Shown: positions 51,898 to 61,733, numbered from the stretch's first letter. The stretch: DNA of 64,000 nucleotides from an uncultured Lachnospiraceae bacterium (GCA_934317005.1 CAKREB010000011.1:1-64000), one strand, 5' to 3'. Notes: generated by a model not told the origin, from the letters alone. Made by a program: numbers and translations.

Positions 51898-52270
51898 TAA
51901 TACACCGGAGATTCAGGGTGATATTTTATGCGCAGCCAGTTCATATGAGGCGAAATACTATCTGAATCCGGAATTTGAAGGTTTGCCGACTTCCATAAAA
52001 GAAGAACTGCAGATTATGTGTGTGTTGTACACGGCAGATGTTGGAGGAATCCTGACATTGCATTTTGATGATTATGGAAATCTTCTGATGCATGTAACGG
52101 CGCAGGAGAATGACCTGTTGTTTGATGAGATTGGAAGTGTATTAAAGATTAAACAGATACAGGCACAGAAAAGGGAGCTTTTAGAAGCCTTAGAGTTATA
52201 CTATAAGGCGACATTTTTACATGAGGATATTAGTGATCTTTTGGATGAAAGGGATAGCGACAGCCTATAA
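51884..52270 (+). CDS. Conserved Lachnospiraceae protein, DUF6145-like
   Basis: This 128-residue acidic protein has no signal peptide or membrane segment. The first 85 residues are mixed alpha/beta (EAKYYLNPEFEGLPTSIKEEL, LTLHFDDYGNLLM), the rest helical. The size and pattern fit a small conserved Clostridia family (DUF6145) usually encoded near birA and coaX. Function unknown. The ATG overlaps the end of birA, so it is co-translated; a second ATG (51890) is possible. Confidence 0.65.
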   Translation: MDMFDNTPEIQGDILCAASSYEAKYYLNPEFEGLPTSIKEELQIMCVLYTADVGGILTLHFDDYGNLLMHVTAQENDLLFDEIGSVLKIKQIQAQKRELLEALELYYKATFLHEDISDLLDERDSDSL

Positions 52271-52308
52271 GGATCACCGAAATTAATGCGAGATTGAGAG
52301 GATAAGAT

Positions 52309-53079
52309 ATGTTATTGGCAGTGGATGTTGGAAACACAGATATTACATTTGGCGTATTTGATGAGGAGCAGCTGATCGCCCGTTTTCGTTTTACTGTACA
52401 GGTGCCCCGTACTTCAGACGAATATGGTGAGCTTTTGTGTAATATTTTAGAGCAGAAGGGAGTTGCACCGACACAGATTGATGAAGTGATCATTGCGTCT
52501 GTTGTGCCGAAGATGATGTATTCCTTTACCAGTGGTATCATCAAATATCTGCACTGTCATCCGATCGTAGTAGGAGCGGGCACAAGAACAGGAATCCGTA
52601 TAGATACAGTGAATCCAAAGGAAATCGGTCCTGATCGTATTGTAGATGCTGTTAGTGCCTATGAGCAGTATGGAGGACCGGTGATTGTAGTGGATTATGG
52701 AACAGCGACGACATATGACCTTGTCACTGCAGATGGTGTGTTCCGTGGTGGTGTGATTAGCCCGGGAATCCGTATTTCGGCGAATGCATTGTGGAACAAT
52801 GCAGCGAATCTGCCGGAGATTGAGATTAAATGTCCCGGCAATGTGATAGCAAGAGAAACCATTACGGCAATGCAGGCAGGACTTTTCTATGGAACATTAG
52901 GACAGTCAGAGTATATTATCCGAAAGATTAAGGACGAAGCAGGAGTGCCGGATGCGAAGGTAATTGCAACAGGCGGTCTTGGTAAGATTATTTCAGAAAA
53001 TACCGATGAGATTCAGATTTATGATGCTGATCTGACCTTGAAGGGACTTTTGTACATTTATCAGAAGCAAAAGCGTTAG
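52309..53079 (+). CDS. coaX: Type III pantothenate kinase
   Basis: CoaX phosphorylates pantothenate with ATP in the first step of coenzyme A synthesis. The 256-residue protein has the ASKHA-type phosphate loop LLAVDVGNTDITFGVF, the substrate motif IGPDRIVDAV and the second acidic motif VVDYGTATTYDLV, followed by GGVISPGIRIS. Length is that of the family. It lies in an operon-like row with birA and dusB. Confidence 0.95.
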   Translation: MLLAVDVGNTDITFGVFDEEQLIARFRFTVQVPRTSDEYGELLCNILEQKGVAPTQIDEVIIASVVPKMMYSFTSGIIKYLHCHPIVVGAGTRTGIRIDTVNPKEIGPDRIVDAVSAYEQYGGPVIVVDYGTATTYDLVTADGVFRGGVISPGIRISANALWNNAANLPEIEIKCPGNVIARETITAMQAGLFYGTLGQSEYIIRKIKDEAGVPDAKVIATGGLGKIISENTDEIQIYDADLTLKGLLYIYQKQKR

Positions 53080-53111
53080 CAGGCAGTTCAAAGGGAAAAC
53101 GGAGAAACAGG

Positions 53112-54104
53112 ATGCGTGGTTTGAAGATAGGAAATGTAACGATTCCCGGCAATTTAATACTGGCACCGATGGCAGGGGTAACAGACCTGCCATTTCGTTT
53201 ACTGTGCAAGGAACAGGGCGCGGATCTGGTCTATACAGAGATGATCAGTGCGAAAGGAATCTACTATGGAAATAAGAATACAGAGAAGCTATGGGAGATT
53301 GATGAAACAGAGCGGCCGGCAGCCTTGCAGCTTTTTGGCTCTGATCCGGAACTCATGGCTGATATGGCACAAAAGATTGAGGAAAGAAACTTTGATATCT
53401 TAGATATCAATATGGGTTGTCCGGTGCCAAAGGTGGTAAATAACGGTGAGGGATCTGCTCTGATGAAAAACATAGAGCTTGCCGGAAAGATTGTTAAGGC
53501 AGTTTCTGACAGGTTAGAAAAGCCGGTCACTGTTAAGTTTCGCAAGGGATTTACAGAAGATACGGTTAATGCCGTAGAGTTTGCACAGTGTATGGAGGCA
53601 AACGGCGCAGCAGCAGTGGCGGTACATGGCAGGACAAGAGAGCAGTATTACAGTGGAAAGGCAGATTGGGAGATCATTGCGAAGGTGAAAGAGGCGGTGT
53701 CGATTCCGGTGATTGCCAGTGGAGATATCTTTTCAGCGGAGGATGCGATCCGCTGTGAGAGGGAAACAGGATGTGATGGATTGATGTTAGGGCGCGGTGT
53801 GAGAGGAAATCCGTGGCTTTTTCATCAGATAAAAACATATCAGGAAACAGGTGTGTTAGAGGAAAAACCGACTTTTGAGGAAGTTCTTGCGATGATCTTA
53901 CGTCATGGAAGGATGCAGATGGAGTTTAAGGGAGAGTGTATGGGAATGCGTGAGATGCGAAAGCATGTTGCATGGTATACCGCAGGATATCCTCACTCAG
54001 CAAGTATACGGCGCAGGGTCAATGAAGTAGAGACGTATGAACAGCTTGAAAAGCTTTGCAGACAGGCAGGAGATGGCCTTAACAGAATGTTGACGGAACA
54101 ATAG
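53112..54104 (+). CDS. dusB: tRNA-dihydrouridine synthase
   Basis: This FMN enzyme reduces uridine to dihydrouridine in the tRNA D-loop. The 330-residue protein is a TIM barrel with LAPMAGVTDLPFRLL for FMN, the catalytic cysteine in NMGCPVPKVVNNGEGSALM, HGRTREQYYSG for the tRNA site, and SGDIFSAEDAIR with GLMLGRGVRGNPWLF for FMN phosphate. The C-terminal helical domain is present. It is the last gene of the row; a terminator follows. Confidence 0.95.
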   Translation: MRGLKIGNVTIPGNLILAPMAGVTDLPFRLLCKEQGADLVYTEMISAKGIYYGNKNTEKLWEIDETERPAALQLFGSDPELMADMAQKIEERNFDILDINMGCPVPKVVNNGEGSALMKNIELAGKIVKAVSDRLEKPVTVKFRKGFTEDTVNAVEFAQCMEANGAAAVAVHGRTREQYYSGKADWEIIAKVKEAVSIPVIASGDIFSAEDAIRCERETGCDGLMLGRGVRGNPWLFHQIKTYQETGVLEEKPTFEEVLAMILRHGRMQMEFKGECMGMREMRKHVAWYTAGYPHSASIRRRVNEVETYEQLEKLCRQAGDGLNRMLTEQ

Positions 54105-54148
54105 GGGCAGGGCGATTTTGGAAAAAAATATGTGACTAAAAAGATAGA

Positions 54149-54177
54149 GAAAAGTGCAAAAAGGTTTGCACTTTTTC
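54149..54177 (+). terminator. Rho-independent terminator after dusB
   Basis: A perfect 12-bp stem (GAAAAGTGCAAA, loop AAGG, TTTGCACTTTTTC) with its T-run built into the 3' arm. The next promoter starts directly behind it. Confidence 0.85.
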
Positions 54178-54205
54178 TTGTGGAAAGGGAAAAATATGAT
54201 ATAAT
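54178..54205 (+). promoter_or_regulatory. Promoter of the MraY-like gene
   Basis: TTGTGG (54178-54183), a 16-base spacer and an extended -10 (TGA-TATAAT, 54197-54205). The leader would be about 135 bases and contains a 22-codon open frame at 54249-54317 with AGGTGA upstream. Confidence 0.55.
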
Positions 54206-54346
54206 AAAAAGGGGACTTAGTGTCGAAAAAGTTGCTATTTAGGTGAATATGGTAAAACCAATGGCGAAGAATCTGACACGCTGGCTGCTTGCTGTGGTCA
54301 AAAAGTCTAATATATAAGAAACTATTCATACAGAGGAGGAAGAGGC

Positions 54347-55297
54347 ATGTATTCACTGTTATCACAGTACATGACACTAAACCAGATTGCGATATGCAGC
54401 ATTTTATTTGCTTTTATCGTAACATTTTTACTGCTTCGGTTCCCGGCTCCTTTTTTGCCAAAGGATCAGGGAAGAGAGTTTGCGGTAAATGGAGCATTGT
54501 CAAGGGGAAAGATTCGGGGTGTCGGATTGATACTGACCGTAGTATTTATTCTTTCTACTATATTGTTTTTGCCGATTTCGATGGAGTATATCATTTACTG
54601 CATCCTGCTGTTTGCCATGATGCTAAGCGGCTATTTGGATGACGCGGCGAAAAATCCCTGGAGTGATTACAAGAAAGGGGCAATCGATCTTGTTCTGGCA
54701 CTTTTGACGATGTGGAACTTTGTAAATTACAATGGAACGACAGTTCAGTTTGGAAGTTTTGTCTGGAAACTTCCGGTGGCAGTATACTTTATTTTAGGTG
54801 TGATTCTTATCTGGGTATCCATCAATGTCACAAACTGTTCGGACGGTGTCGATGGACTTTGTGCCAGCATTTGCTGTGTAACGTTATCGGCATTTGGCAT
54901 TTTGTTTTCCAATATATTAAGGAACTATGCCGTTTCCGCTTTGGTTTTTGTAGCAATCCTTCTTGCATATCTTTGCTTTAACTCAAAGCCGAGCAGTATG
55001 CTGATGGGAGATGCAGGTTCAAGAGCATTGGGATTTTATATTGCCGTGCTCGCCATGAAGACAGGACATCCGTTTATTTTCCTGCTTTTGGCAGCCGTTT
55101 TGATCGTAGATGGCGGTATTGGTCTGGTGAAAATATTTTTACTTCGCTTTTTCAAGATTGCCATTTTAAAGAATACGAGAACGCCTTTGCATGATCATGT
55201 TCGCAAGGAAAAGGACTGGTCAGATACGCAGGTCGTTTTTCGTTTCGCTATTATTCAGATATTATTTGTCATGATCGCAGCTATGATCTGTCTGTAA
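54347..55297 (+). CDS. MraY/WecA-family phospho-sugar-polyprenol transferase
   Basis: This 316-residue membrane enzyme has about ten helices. Family motifs: GYLDDAAKNPWSDYKKG (the DD motif), VTNCSDGVDGLCA (the NLTDGLDG equivalent), MLMGDAGSRALGFYIA (MGDTGS), and TPLHDHVRKEKDWSD, where MraY has PLHHH. It moves a phospho-sugar (MurNAc-pentapeptide in MraY) to undecaprenyl phosphate at the cytosolic face. It is not in a murein operon, so it may be the sole MraY or a paralogue for another polymer. AGGAGGAAGAGG precedes the start. Confidence 0.82.
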   Translation: MYSLLSQYMTLNQIAICSILFAFIVTFLLLRFPAPFLPKDQGREFAVNGALSRGKIRGVGLILTVVFILSTILFLPISMEYIIYCILLFAMMLSGYLDDAAKNPWSDYKKGAIDLVLALLTMWNFVNYNGTTVQFGSFVWKLPVAVYFILGVILIWVSINVTNCSDGVDGLCASICCVTLSAFGILFSNILRNYAVSALVFVAILLAYLCFNSKPSSMLMGDAGSRALGFYIAVLAMKTGHPFIFLLLAAVLIVDGGIGLVKIFLLRFFKIAILKNTRTPLHDHVRKEKDWSDTQVVFRFAIIQILFVMIAAMICL

Positions 55298-55363
55298 GAC
55301 AGCATAGCAGACTGGCGATAGGACGTGACAGATGAGAAAATATATACAAGGAGGAAACTACTT

Positions 55364-57106
55364 ATGAGTAATGAGGTAGCAGGCAAAAATGCCGGAAATG
55401 AGAAAAAGAAAAGCACAGCGAAGATTCCTTTTATCAAAAGCATGAAGTTTCGTATTTTGTTGTGTGTGTTTATTAGTGCACTGATCGTAGGTGGGGTAAT
55501 GATGGCGGTGATTCTTCCGGGAATCTCCAGTGAGTTAAAGTCAGTCAACAAAAACTATGTCTATGATTTGGCAGAGTCCGTTGGGGAGGAACTTGATCTA
55601 TTAGTGGAAAGTTCCGGTGTTGATACAACAAAGAACGAATTAGCAAAAGTTGCAGAGGGCGTTTCGATTAAGGGAGTGGAGTCGAGTTATTGTTACATTG
55701 TAGGTAAAGATGGAACGATGCTGTATCATCCGACAGCAGATAAGATTGGTCAGTCTGTAGAAAATGCGGTAGTGAAGGGTGTTGTTGAGCAGCTAAAGTC
55801 CGGTCAGAAGGTAGAACCTGCGGTTGTAACATATAATTTTGATGGGGTCATAAAGTATGCAGCATATTATGTAACAGAAAAGTCTGACTTTATCGCAGTT
55901 GTTTCTGCAGATGAATCGGATATTCTGGTACCGGTTACACATATGACATCAAGAACAGTTGGTGGTGCCGTGGCAGCATTGATCATCTGCCTGATCGTAG
56001 CTGCAGTATATATCAATATTATGCTTCGTGCGTTAGGCAGCATTACAGATGAAGTAGGAAAGCTTGCTTATATGGACTTTTCTGCAAATCCAAAGAACAG
56101 CTTCCTGTTAAAGCGTAACGATGAAATCGGAGCGATGGGCAAGGCTTTGGAAAATCTGCGTCATGAGTTAGTAGATGTCGTAGAAGGATTGAAAAAGCAG
56201 AGCGAGCATCTTTACGACGTATCTGAGGATTTACATCAGAAGTCAATGGAAACTTCCGGTGTCATTGATCAGGTTGATTCCGCAGTACATGATATTGCAG
56301 ATGGTGCAACTTCACAGGCAAATGAAACACAGTCTGCAACAGAGAATGTTCTTCTGATCGGTCGAATGATTGAAGAAAGCAATGACAGTATTCAGGAGAT
56401 CAGAGGAAATTCTCAGGAGATTCATCAGTCAGCTCTTGTGGCAGATGAAACGCTTCAGCAGTTAGTTAAGATCAATGCGCAGGTAAAGGATGCGATTGAC
56501 CAGATTTACCAGCAGACACATACGACAAATGAGTCAGCAGGTAAGATCAAAGAGGCAGCGGCATTGATCACAAGCATTGCAGAGGAAACCAATCTTCTGT
56601 CACTGAATGCATCCATTGAAGCGGCCAGAGCAGGAGAGCATGGACGTGGCTTCGCAGTCGTAGCAAATCAGATTCAGAAGCTTGCAGAGCAGTCCAATGA
56701 ATCTGCAAATCAGATTGAAGGTATCATATCTGAGCTGATCGAGGATTCTGAGCGTTCCGTAACGACGATGGAAGAGGTTCGTGAGATTGTCAATGAACAG
56801 GATGCCAGCGTTAAGAAGACAGGCGAGATCTTTAAGACGGTGCAGAATGGAATTAACCTTTCTATTGAAGGAATTTCAAAGATTTCTGATGATACGGCTA
56901 AGATTGATGAAGCAAGAGTTGGTGTGACAGATACAGTACAGAATCTGACAGCGATTGCAGAAGAAAATGCAGCAAGTACAGAAGAAACTTCAGCATCTGT
57001 TACACAGGTTCGTACTTCCGCAGAAGTAATCTCGCAGAGTGCACAGAGCTTAAATGATATTGCGATGGGCATTGAGGATACAATGAAGAAGTTTAAGGTA
57101 GATTAG
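55364..57106 (+). CDS. Methyl-accepting chemotaxis protein
   Basis: The protein has about 580 residues from ATG 55364 (AAGGAGGAAA upstream). An N-terminal membrane helix (about 25-50), an extracellular sensor of single-Cache type (about 55-200, with YCYIVGKDGTMLYHPTADKIG), a second helix (about 205-225), HAMP and the cytosolic signalling domain with the hairpin tip SIAEETNLLSLNASIEAARAG. It would pass ligand binding to CheA/CheW and so to the flagellar motor, which fits the motile lifestyle indicated by the flagellin locus. The ligand is unknown. A strong terminator follows. Confidence 0.95.
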   Translation: MSNEVAGKNAGNEKKKSTAKIPFIKSMKFRILLCVFISALIVGGVMMAVILPGISSELKSVNKNYVYDLAESVGEELDLLVESSGVDTTKNELAKVAEGVSIKGVESSYCYIVGKDGTMLYHPTADKIGQSVENAVVKGVVEQLKSGQKVEPAVVTYNFDGVIKYAAYYVTEKSDFIAVVSADESDILVPVTHMTSRTVGGAVAALIICLIVAAVYINIMLRALGSITDEVGKLAYMDFSANPKNSFLLKRNDEIGAMGKALENLRHELVDVVEGLKKQSEHLYDVSEDLHQKSMETSGVIDQVDSAVHDIADGATSQANETQSATENVLLIGRMIEESNDSIQEIRGNSQEIHQSALVADETLQQLVKINAQVKDAIDQIYQQTHTTNESAGKIKEAAALITSIAEETNLLSLNASIEAARAGEHGRGFAVVANQIQKLAEQSNESANQIEGIISELIEDSERSVTTMEEVREIVNEQDASVKKTGEIFKTVQNGINLSIEGISKISDDTAKIDEARVGVTDTVQNLTAIAEENAASTEETSASVTQVRTSAEVISQSAQSLNDIAMGIEDTMKKFKVD

Positions 57107-57140
57107 TAGTATGCACAATGAAATAATCAAAGAATAAGAA

Positions 57141-57189
57141 AACTCCCCTGTCAGGAATTTTAGTGATTTCCTGACAGGGGAGTTTTTGG
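57141..57189 (+). terminator. Strong terminator after the chemotaxis gene
   Basis: A 17-bp perfect stem (AACTCCCCTGTCAGGAA and its complement) with a 10-base loop and a T-run. It may also serve the convergent symporter gene. Confidence 0.93.
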
Positions 57190-57247
57190 TTTTATAGTTA
57201 TACGAAAGAAATTATGAAAGATTAAGCAATCGCTAAAAATGCTTTTG

Positions 57248-58774
57248 TTAAACGGATTCAAACTCTTCTACAATTTCCTTTGATGGTGGAGCAGTAAGCA
57301 GGCTTACAACTACGATAGCTAAGCTTGCACAGATAAATGCAGGGAGCAGTTCGTAGATATCCCATGCACCACCAAGTGGACGGATCAGATATTTCCATAC
57401 AAATACCATTACGCCACCAACAATCAGACCGGCGAGAGCACCGTTTCTGTTGGAACGTTTCCAAAACAGAGCGAATAACATAACCGGACCGAAGGATGCT
57501 CCAAATCCTGCCCAGGCGAAAGAAACAATGTTAAAGACTGAACTGTTTGGATCGCGGGCAATAACCACACCAATCACAGCGATAACGACTACCGTAAGTC
57601 TTGCAACGTTCATGGAAGCTTTCTTAGAAAGCTTCAGACCGAAGAAACCATTGAGAAGGTTTTCAGATACGCTGGAAGAAGCGGCCAGAAGCTGGGAATC
57701 AGAAGTGGACATTGTGCAGGCTAAGATACCGGCAAGGATTAGTCCGGCAAAGATTACTGCGATGAATCCATGCTTGCTTAATAACATAGCCAGACGAACA
57801 ATTAAGGTTTCTGATTCGGAAGAGGCTGTAAACATTTCAAGATGTCCTGCCTTTGAAACGCTATATCCGACAATACCGATGAAAATAGCAACAAACATAG
57901 CGATGACAACCCAGATAGTAGCAATTCTTCTGGAAAGCTTTAATTTCTTCTCATCCTCTGTTCCCATGAAGCGAAGAAGAATGTGTGGCATACCAAAGTA
58001 GCCAAGTCCCCATGCAAGGGTAGAAACGATGCTAAGGAAGCTATATGGCGTTGCTTTTTTCGTAACCATATCATGAGTTTCGGTCAAACCAAGATAACCG
58101 GAAAGTGCAGCTGCATTGTCCATAACCGTATCTAAGCCGCCGGCGAGCGATACGCCGAAGAATACGACGATGACTAATGCAATCGTCATAACGATGCTTT
58201 GAATCAGGTCGGTCGTACTTGCAGCCAAAAATCCACCTAAAGCCGTATAGGCAACGATAACGACGGCACTTACGATCATAGCCGGAAAATATGGAATATG
58301 AAACAGCGTCGAAAAGAGCTTTCCACATGCGGCAAAGCCGGAAGCTGTATATGGTACAAAAAAGATGACAATGATAAGAGCAGAGATTCCAAGAAGGAGC
58401 TTGCTGTTATCGCGATAACGGTTGGAAAAGAAATCCGGAATCGTTATCGAGTTGTTTGCTTTCACGCTGTAGCGGCGTAAACGCTTCGCAACAAAGAGCC
58501 AGTTTAAGTAAGTTCCGATACCAAGACCGATTGCAGTCCATCCGGCATCTGCAACACCGGTCAGATAGGCAAGTCCCGGAAGTCCCATAAGAAGCCAGCT
58601 GCTCATGTCAGATGCTTCAGCACTCATGGCAGTGACAAAAGGACCAAGTTTGCGGCCGCCAAGGTAGAAATCATTGACGTCGTTGTTCTTTTTGGAATAA
58701 TAAACGCCGATGAGTACCATTGCGATTAAGTAAAAGATAATCACAGCGAGCATTCCAAGTGTTGTACTTTTCAT
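57248..58774 (-). CDS. putP: Sodium/proline symporter
   Basis: This 508-residue sodium:solute symporter of the SSS family has about 13 membrane helices. The N-terminal FYLGGRKLGPFVTAMSAEAS and DMSSWLLMGLPGLAYLTG match PutP, where the serines and adjacent residues bind Na+ and proline. VAYTALGGFLAASTTDLIQS and ILACTMSTSDSQLLAASSS are also typical. It imports proline with Na+. GAGGAA lies upstream of the start. It stands alone on the minus strand. Confidence 0.94.
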   Translation of the reverse strand: MKSTTLGMLAVIIFYLIAMVLIGVYYSKKNNDVNDFYLGGRKLGPFVTAMSAEASDMSSWLLMGLPGLAYLTGVADAGWTAIGLGIGTYLNWLFVAKRLRRYSVKANNSITIPDFFSNRYRDNSKLLLGISALIIVIFFVPYTASGFAACGKLFSTLFHIPYFPAMIVSAVVIVAYTALGGFLAASTTDLIQSIVMTIALVIVVFFGVSLAGGLDTVMDNAAALSGYLGLTETHDMVTKKATPYSFLSIVSTLAWGLGYFGMPHILLRFMGTEDEKKLKLSRRIATIWVVIAMFVAIFIGIVGYSVSKAGHLEMFTASSESETLIVRLAMLLSKHGFIAVIFAGLILAGILACTMSTSDSQLLAASSSVSENLLNGFFGLKLSKKASMNVARLTVVVIAVIGVVIARDPNSSVFNIVSFAWAGFGASFGPVMLFALFWKRSNRNGALAGLIVGGVMVFVWKYLIRPLGGAWDIYELLPAFICASLAIVVVSLLTAPPSKEIVEEFESV

Positions 58775-58843
58775 ATCATTTCCTCATTTCTGCGCACATT
58801 GTTTGAAGATTAGAATTTGCGCCGGGTGCGCACGAACACAAAT

Positions 58844-58872
58844 AAAATCTGTGTGAAAGACACACAGATTTT
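58844..58872 (-). terminator. Terminator of the GH43-AraC unit
   Basis: A 12-bp stem (AAAATCTGTGTG, loop AAAGA, CACACAGATTTT). Read on the minus strand it lies 37 bases after the AraC stop and is followed by ATTT. It could act in both directions. Confidence 0.75.
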
Positions 58873-58908
58873 AGTATATCAAAAAATGTGTTATTGCGCA
58901 AATTTTAC

Positions 58909-59784
58909 TTATTGCTTAGAAGCAGCGGCAAGCTGTCGGTATTCACGGGGAGATGCCCCATAAAACTTATGAAATTGTCTGGAAAAATAGTTGCTGTCGC
59001 TATATCCGCATTTGAGTGCAATCTCAGAAATGGTATCGTTTTCGGAAAGCAGCAGATGGCAGGCATACTGCATGCGGAGTGACAGGAGGTAGTTACCGGG
59101 TGTCATATGATAGGTGGCGGTGAAAAGCCTTGTAAAATGGCGCGTGGAAAGGTTTGACATAGAGGCCAGCGTATCAAGTGAGATCGTATCGGTAAAATTA
59201 CTTTCCATATAGGAAACAGATTTTGCGATGTTCATGACATTTTCGATGTTTTCCTTTTCCGGTAAATGATAGAAGCGGGACAGCTTCGTCACAAGAACCA
59301 TAAAATAAGAAGAGAGTAACGTGATTCTTCCGGGTGCATTGGAGTGATATTCCTGCATCATTAAGTCGGTAAGCTTATGAATCTCTTCAAACTGCTGCAG
59401 ATTAAGACTAAGGTGGCTTTGAAATTCATTATTCTTAGTCAGATACGGTTCCAGTACAAAGAGTGCATGAAAACCGGTCAGTTGTCGGATATCATATTCT
59501 GAGTTTTGTAGAAAGTTAGGTTGGAACATGACATTACAGATCTGCAGCTGGTTGGTATCCTCGTAACCATGTGCCACATCATGCCCCAGTACAAAGACAT
59601 CCCCTTTTTTAATAAAGTAGGAATCATGATTGACATGGTGCATGGCGGTTCCGTTCATAACAATGACAAGCTCAGAAAAGTCAGCGTGATAGTGCATGAG
59701 CAGATCGCTTTCGTGATGCCCATATTGTATAAAGAAAGGAAAGGATTCATCTCTTGTAAAGTAATTCAAATACATTGGTTCCAT
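58909..59784 (-). CDS. AraC-family transcriptional regulator
   Basis: This 291-residue protein has an N-terminal cupin-like sugar-sensing domain (HYHADFSELVIVMNGTA, FVLGHDVAHGYED) and a C-terminal double helix-turn-helix (LDTLASMSNLSTRHFTRLF, then ISEIALKCGYSDSNYFSRQFHKFYGASPREYRQ). GGAGG precedes the ATG. It lies 52 bases downstream of the GH43 gene in one unit and probably controls it in response to xylo- or arabino-oligosaccharides. Confidence 0.92.
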   Translation of the reverse strand: MEPMYLNYFTRDESFPFFIQYGHHESDLLMHYHADFSELVIVMNGTAMHHVNHDSYFIKKGDVFVLGHDVAHGYEDTNQLQICNVMFQPNFLQNSEYDIRQLTGFHALFVLEPYLTKNNEFQSHLSLNLQQFEEIHKLTDLMMQEYHSNAPGRITLLSSYFMVLVTKLSRFYHLPEKENIENVMNIAKSVSYMESNFTDTISLDTLASMSNLSTRHFTRLFTATYHMTPGNYLLSLRMQYACHLLLSENDTISEIALKCGYSDSNYFSRQFHKFYGASPREYRQLAAASKQ

Positions 59785-59836
59785 AGGGTACCTCCATCAT
59801 TCTAATTTAAGGAATGGTTTGTATGTCGGTGTCCGG

Positions 59837-61420
59837 TTATTTTTTATCATCCCTGGCCTGATAGTCAAACCAGTCAAAGACAGCTTCATTTGTGCAGGGT
59901 TTTCCGTTGCCTGACGCATATAGTGCAATATAGTTTCCGGTAAAAAATCCACCAACTTCTGTAGTAAGATAAGCACATTCGCCTTGACCGGCCATTGTAA
60001 AGTCAGAGGAATCGGCATCCGGTGTATCCTTAGCAGATACGGCAAAGGAAAAGGTGTACCATTCATCTGTTGCTTCTAATCGGATTATAACATCATTATA
60101 CTCTATTTTTATCGTATTTTCTATGGCTGTCAGGGTGCCAATCTGACGGCGGAAGATTAAGGCATTTTGTCCGTCACGCTTTGTCAGTGCAAGCTCATAG
60201 TGATGGCGGTTATTCATATAGATAGTAAGTCCTGCTTCTTCGTTTTCTGATTCCGGTGTAAAGTGAAGTCTGGTCTGAACAGTACAGTGGTGATGCTCCT
60301 GACGATGACCAACCCATGCCAGATTGTCTGCCTTAGAAAGAGCGGTTACATTACCCTTTAGGGAAAGGCTGTTCTGTCCTGCCTTTGCCTTGACATGCAT
60401 CAGTGTATCGTCTGGCTGGTAGATTACATTCCAGCAGGGTAGCAGTTTATCGGCAGAAAAGTCATCATGAAAGTGCAGGGCACCTGCCGTGACAGGACAT
60501 GTAAGCATGGCAGAAGGCAGCAACTTGCGGTCAGGCAGGTCAAATTCTTCCAATAAAAGTCCGTTTGCACCGATTTCAGGCCAGCCATCTTCGTTCCATG
60601 TGACGGGAGCTAACATTGTTTCTCTGCCAAGATTGTGCCGATAAGGATACCCGATCGTACGCACACCAAGACAGGTAATCCACCAGTTGCCATATGGATC
60701 GGTAAAAAGATCCCCGTGTCCAACAGACTTGATCGGCAGTGAGTGGCTTCGGTTGGTCAGAACAGGGTTTGCAGGGCAGGAGGTATATGGTCCGTCAATA
60801 TTCTGACTTCGGGCAATGGTCAGCATATGTCCGTATTCCGTGCCGCCTTCTGATATCATCAGATAGTACCAGCCATCCTTGTGATATAAGTGTGGACCTT
60901 CGGGATCGTTTCCACCGGTGCCGCCCCAGATATATTTTGGCTCATGCATTGGCTTACCTGTCGTCAGGTCGATTTCGGCAAAAATAATCTGATTATTGTG
61001 TGCACCGGTGTAGTAGGCATGGTTTCCTTCGAAATAAAAAGAAGGATCGATGCCGGGCATGTCAATAAAGATTGGCTTTGACCAGCCTTTCTTTGGATCT
61101 TTACTGGAAATGTAGAAGTTTCCCTCGTCCTTTCCGCCATAGGCAACGTTTGTTGTTACCATATAAAAGGTCTGGTTGTGAAAACGAATCGTAGGCGCAT
61201 AGATACCGGTCATGTTAGGAAAGCCTTTGCGTAAAGTTACGACATTGTCCTGTTCCATGCAGTGTCCGATTTGTTCCCAATGGATCAGATCATAGCTGTG
61301 AAACAGCGGCACTTCCGGAAAATATTCAAAGGAAGAGGTCACAAGATAAAACTCGTTATCTACACGGCAGATGCTTGGATCGGGATGAAATCCCGGAATG
61401 ACTGGGTTTTTATATTTCAT
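59837..61420 (-). CDS. Glycoside hydrolase family 43, beta-xylosidase-like
   Basis: The protein has about 527 residues and no signal peptide, so it is cytosolic. It has a five-bladed propeller catalytic domain: NPVIPGFHPDPSICRVDN with the catalytic base Asp, YAPTIRFHNQTFYMVTT, GTGGNDPEGPHLYHKDG with the general-acid Glu, and VGHGDLFTDPYG. The C-terminal 200 residues form the beta-sandwich found in GH43 subfamily 11 xylosidases. It would hydrolyse short xylo- or arabino-oligosaccharides from plant fibre. GAGGAG precedes the ATG at 61420. Confidence 0.93.
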   Translation of the reverse strand: MKYKNPVIPGFHPDPSICRVDNEFYLVTSSFEYFPEVPLFHSYDLIHWEQIGHCMEQDNVVTLRKGFPNMTGIYAPTIRFHNQTFYMVTTNVAYGGKDEGNFYISSKDPKKGWSKPIFIDMPGIDPSFYFEGNHAYYTGAHNNQIIFAEIDLTTGKPMHEPKYIWGGTGGNDPEGPHLYHKDGWYYLMISEGGTEYGHMLTIARSQNIDGPYTSCPANPVLTNRSHSLPIKSVGHGDLFTDPYGNWWITCLGVRTIGYPYRHNLGRETMLAPVTWNEDGWPEIGANGLLLEEFDLPDRKLLPSAMLTCPVTAGALHFHDDFSADKLLPCWNVIYQPDDTLMHVKAKAGQNSLSLKGNVTALSKADNLAWVGHRQEHHHCTVQTRLHFTPESENEEAGLTIYMNNRHHYELALTKRDGQNALIFRRQIGTLTAIENTIKIEYNDVIIRLEATDEWYTFSFAVSAKDTPDADSSDFTMAGQGECAYLTTEVGGFFTGNYIALYASGNGKPCTNEAVFDWFDYQARDDKK

Positions 61421-61733
61421 ATTTGTTCTCCTCGTGTGCAATGATTTGGCAAGTGTCAGGCTATCGGTACAGAGAAAATGAAATTTTTACCATATCAATC
61501 AGTAATTATTCTCTGCACTAGCACAGATCTTTTGCTTATTTTTGTATATTATATCGGTTAAAACGTAAAAGAACTAGAAAATAACAGACTGAAACTAGCA
61601 CAATACGGACAAGTGTGAAACTTGACATTGTTCTCTAATCGTGCTTTACTTAAATGGAGTTTGTAGCTATGCGCACCGGCTGCAGAGCTTATAGCAAAAG
61701 AGAAACAATGTGCGCAGAAATGAGGATATATTT
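61421..61733 (+). other. Divergent regulatory region between GH43 and the ABC importer
   Basis: About 310 bases without a gene. It holds the rightward promoter at 61622-61650. On the minus strand a CCGATAT (61553-61559) lacks a matching TAAA box. No operator repeat is obvious. Confidence 0.45.
61622..61650 (+). promoter_or_regulatory. Promoter of the ABC importer operon
   Basis: A perfect TTGACA (61622-61627), a 17-base spacer and TTTACT with a TGC extension (61642-61650), about 80 bases before the lipoprotein start. Confidence 0.6.

Noticed and set aside
61553..61559. Minus-strand CCGATAT as another SigD promoter, before GH43
   Set aside because: No TAAA-like box lies 15-16 bases upstream and the gene has no flagellar link.
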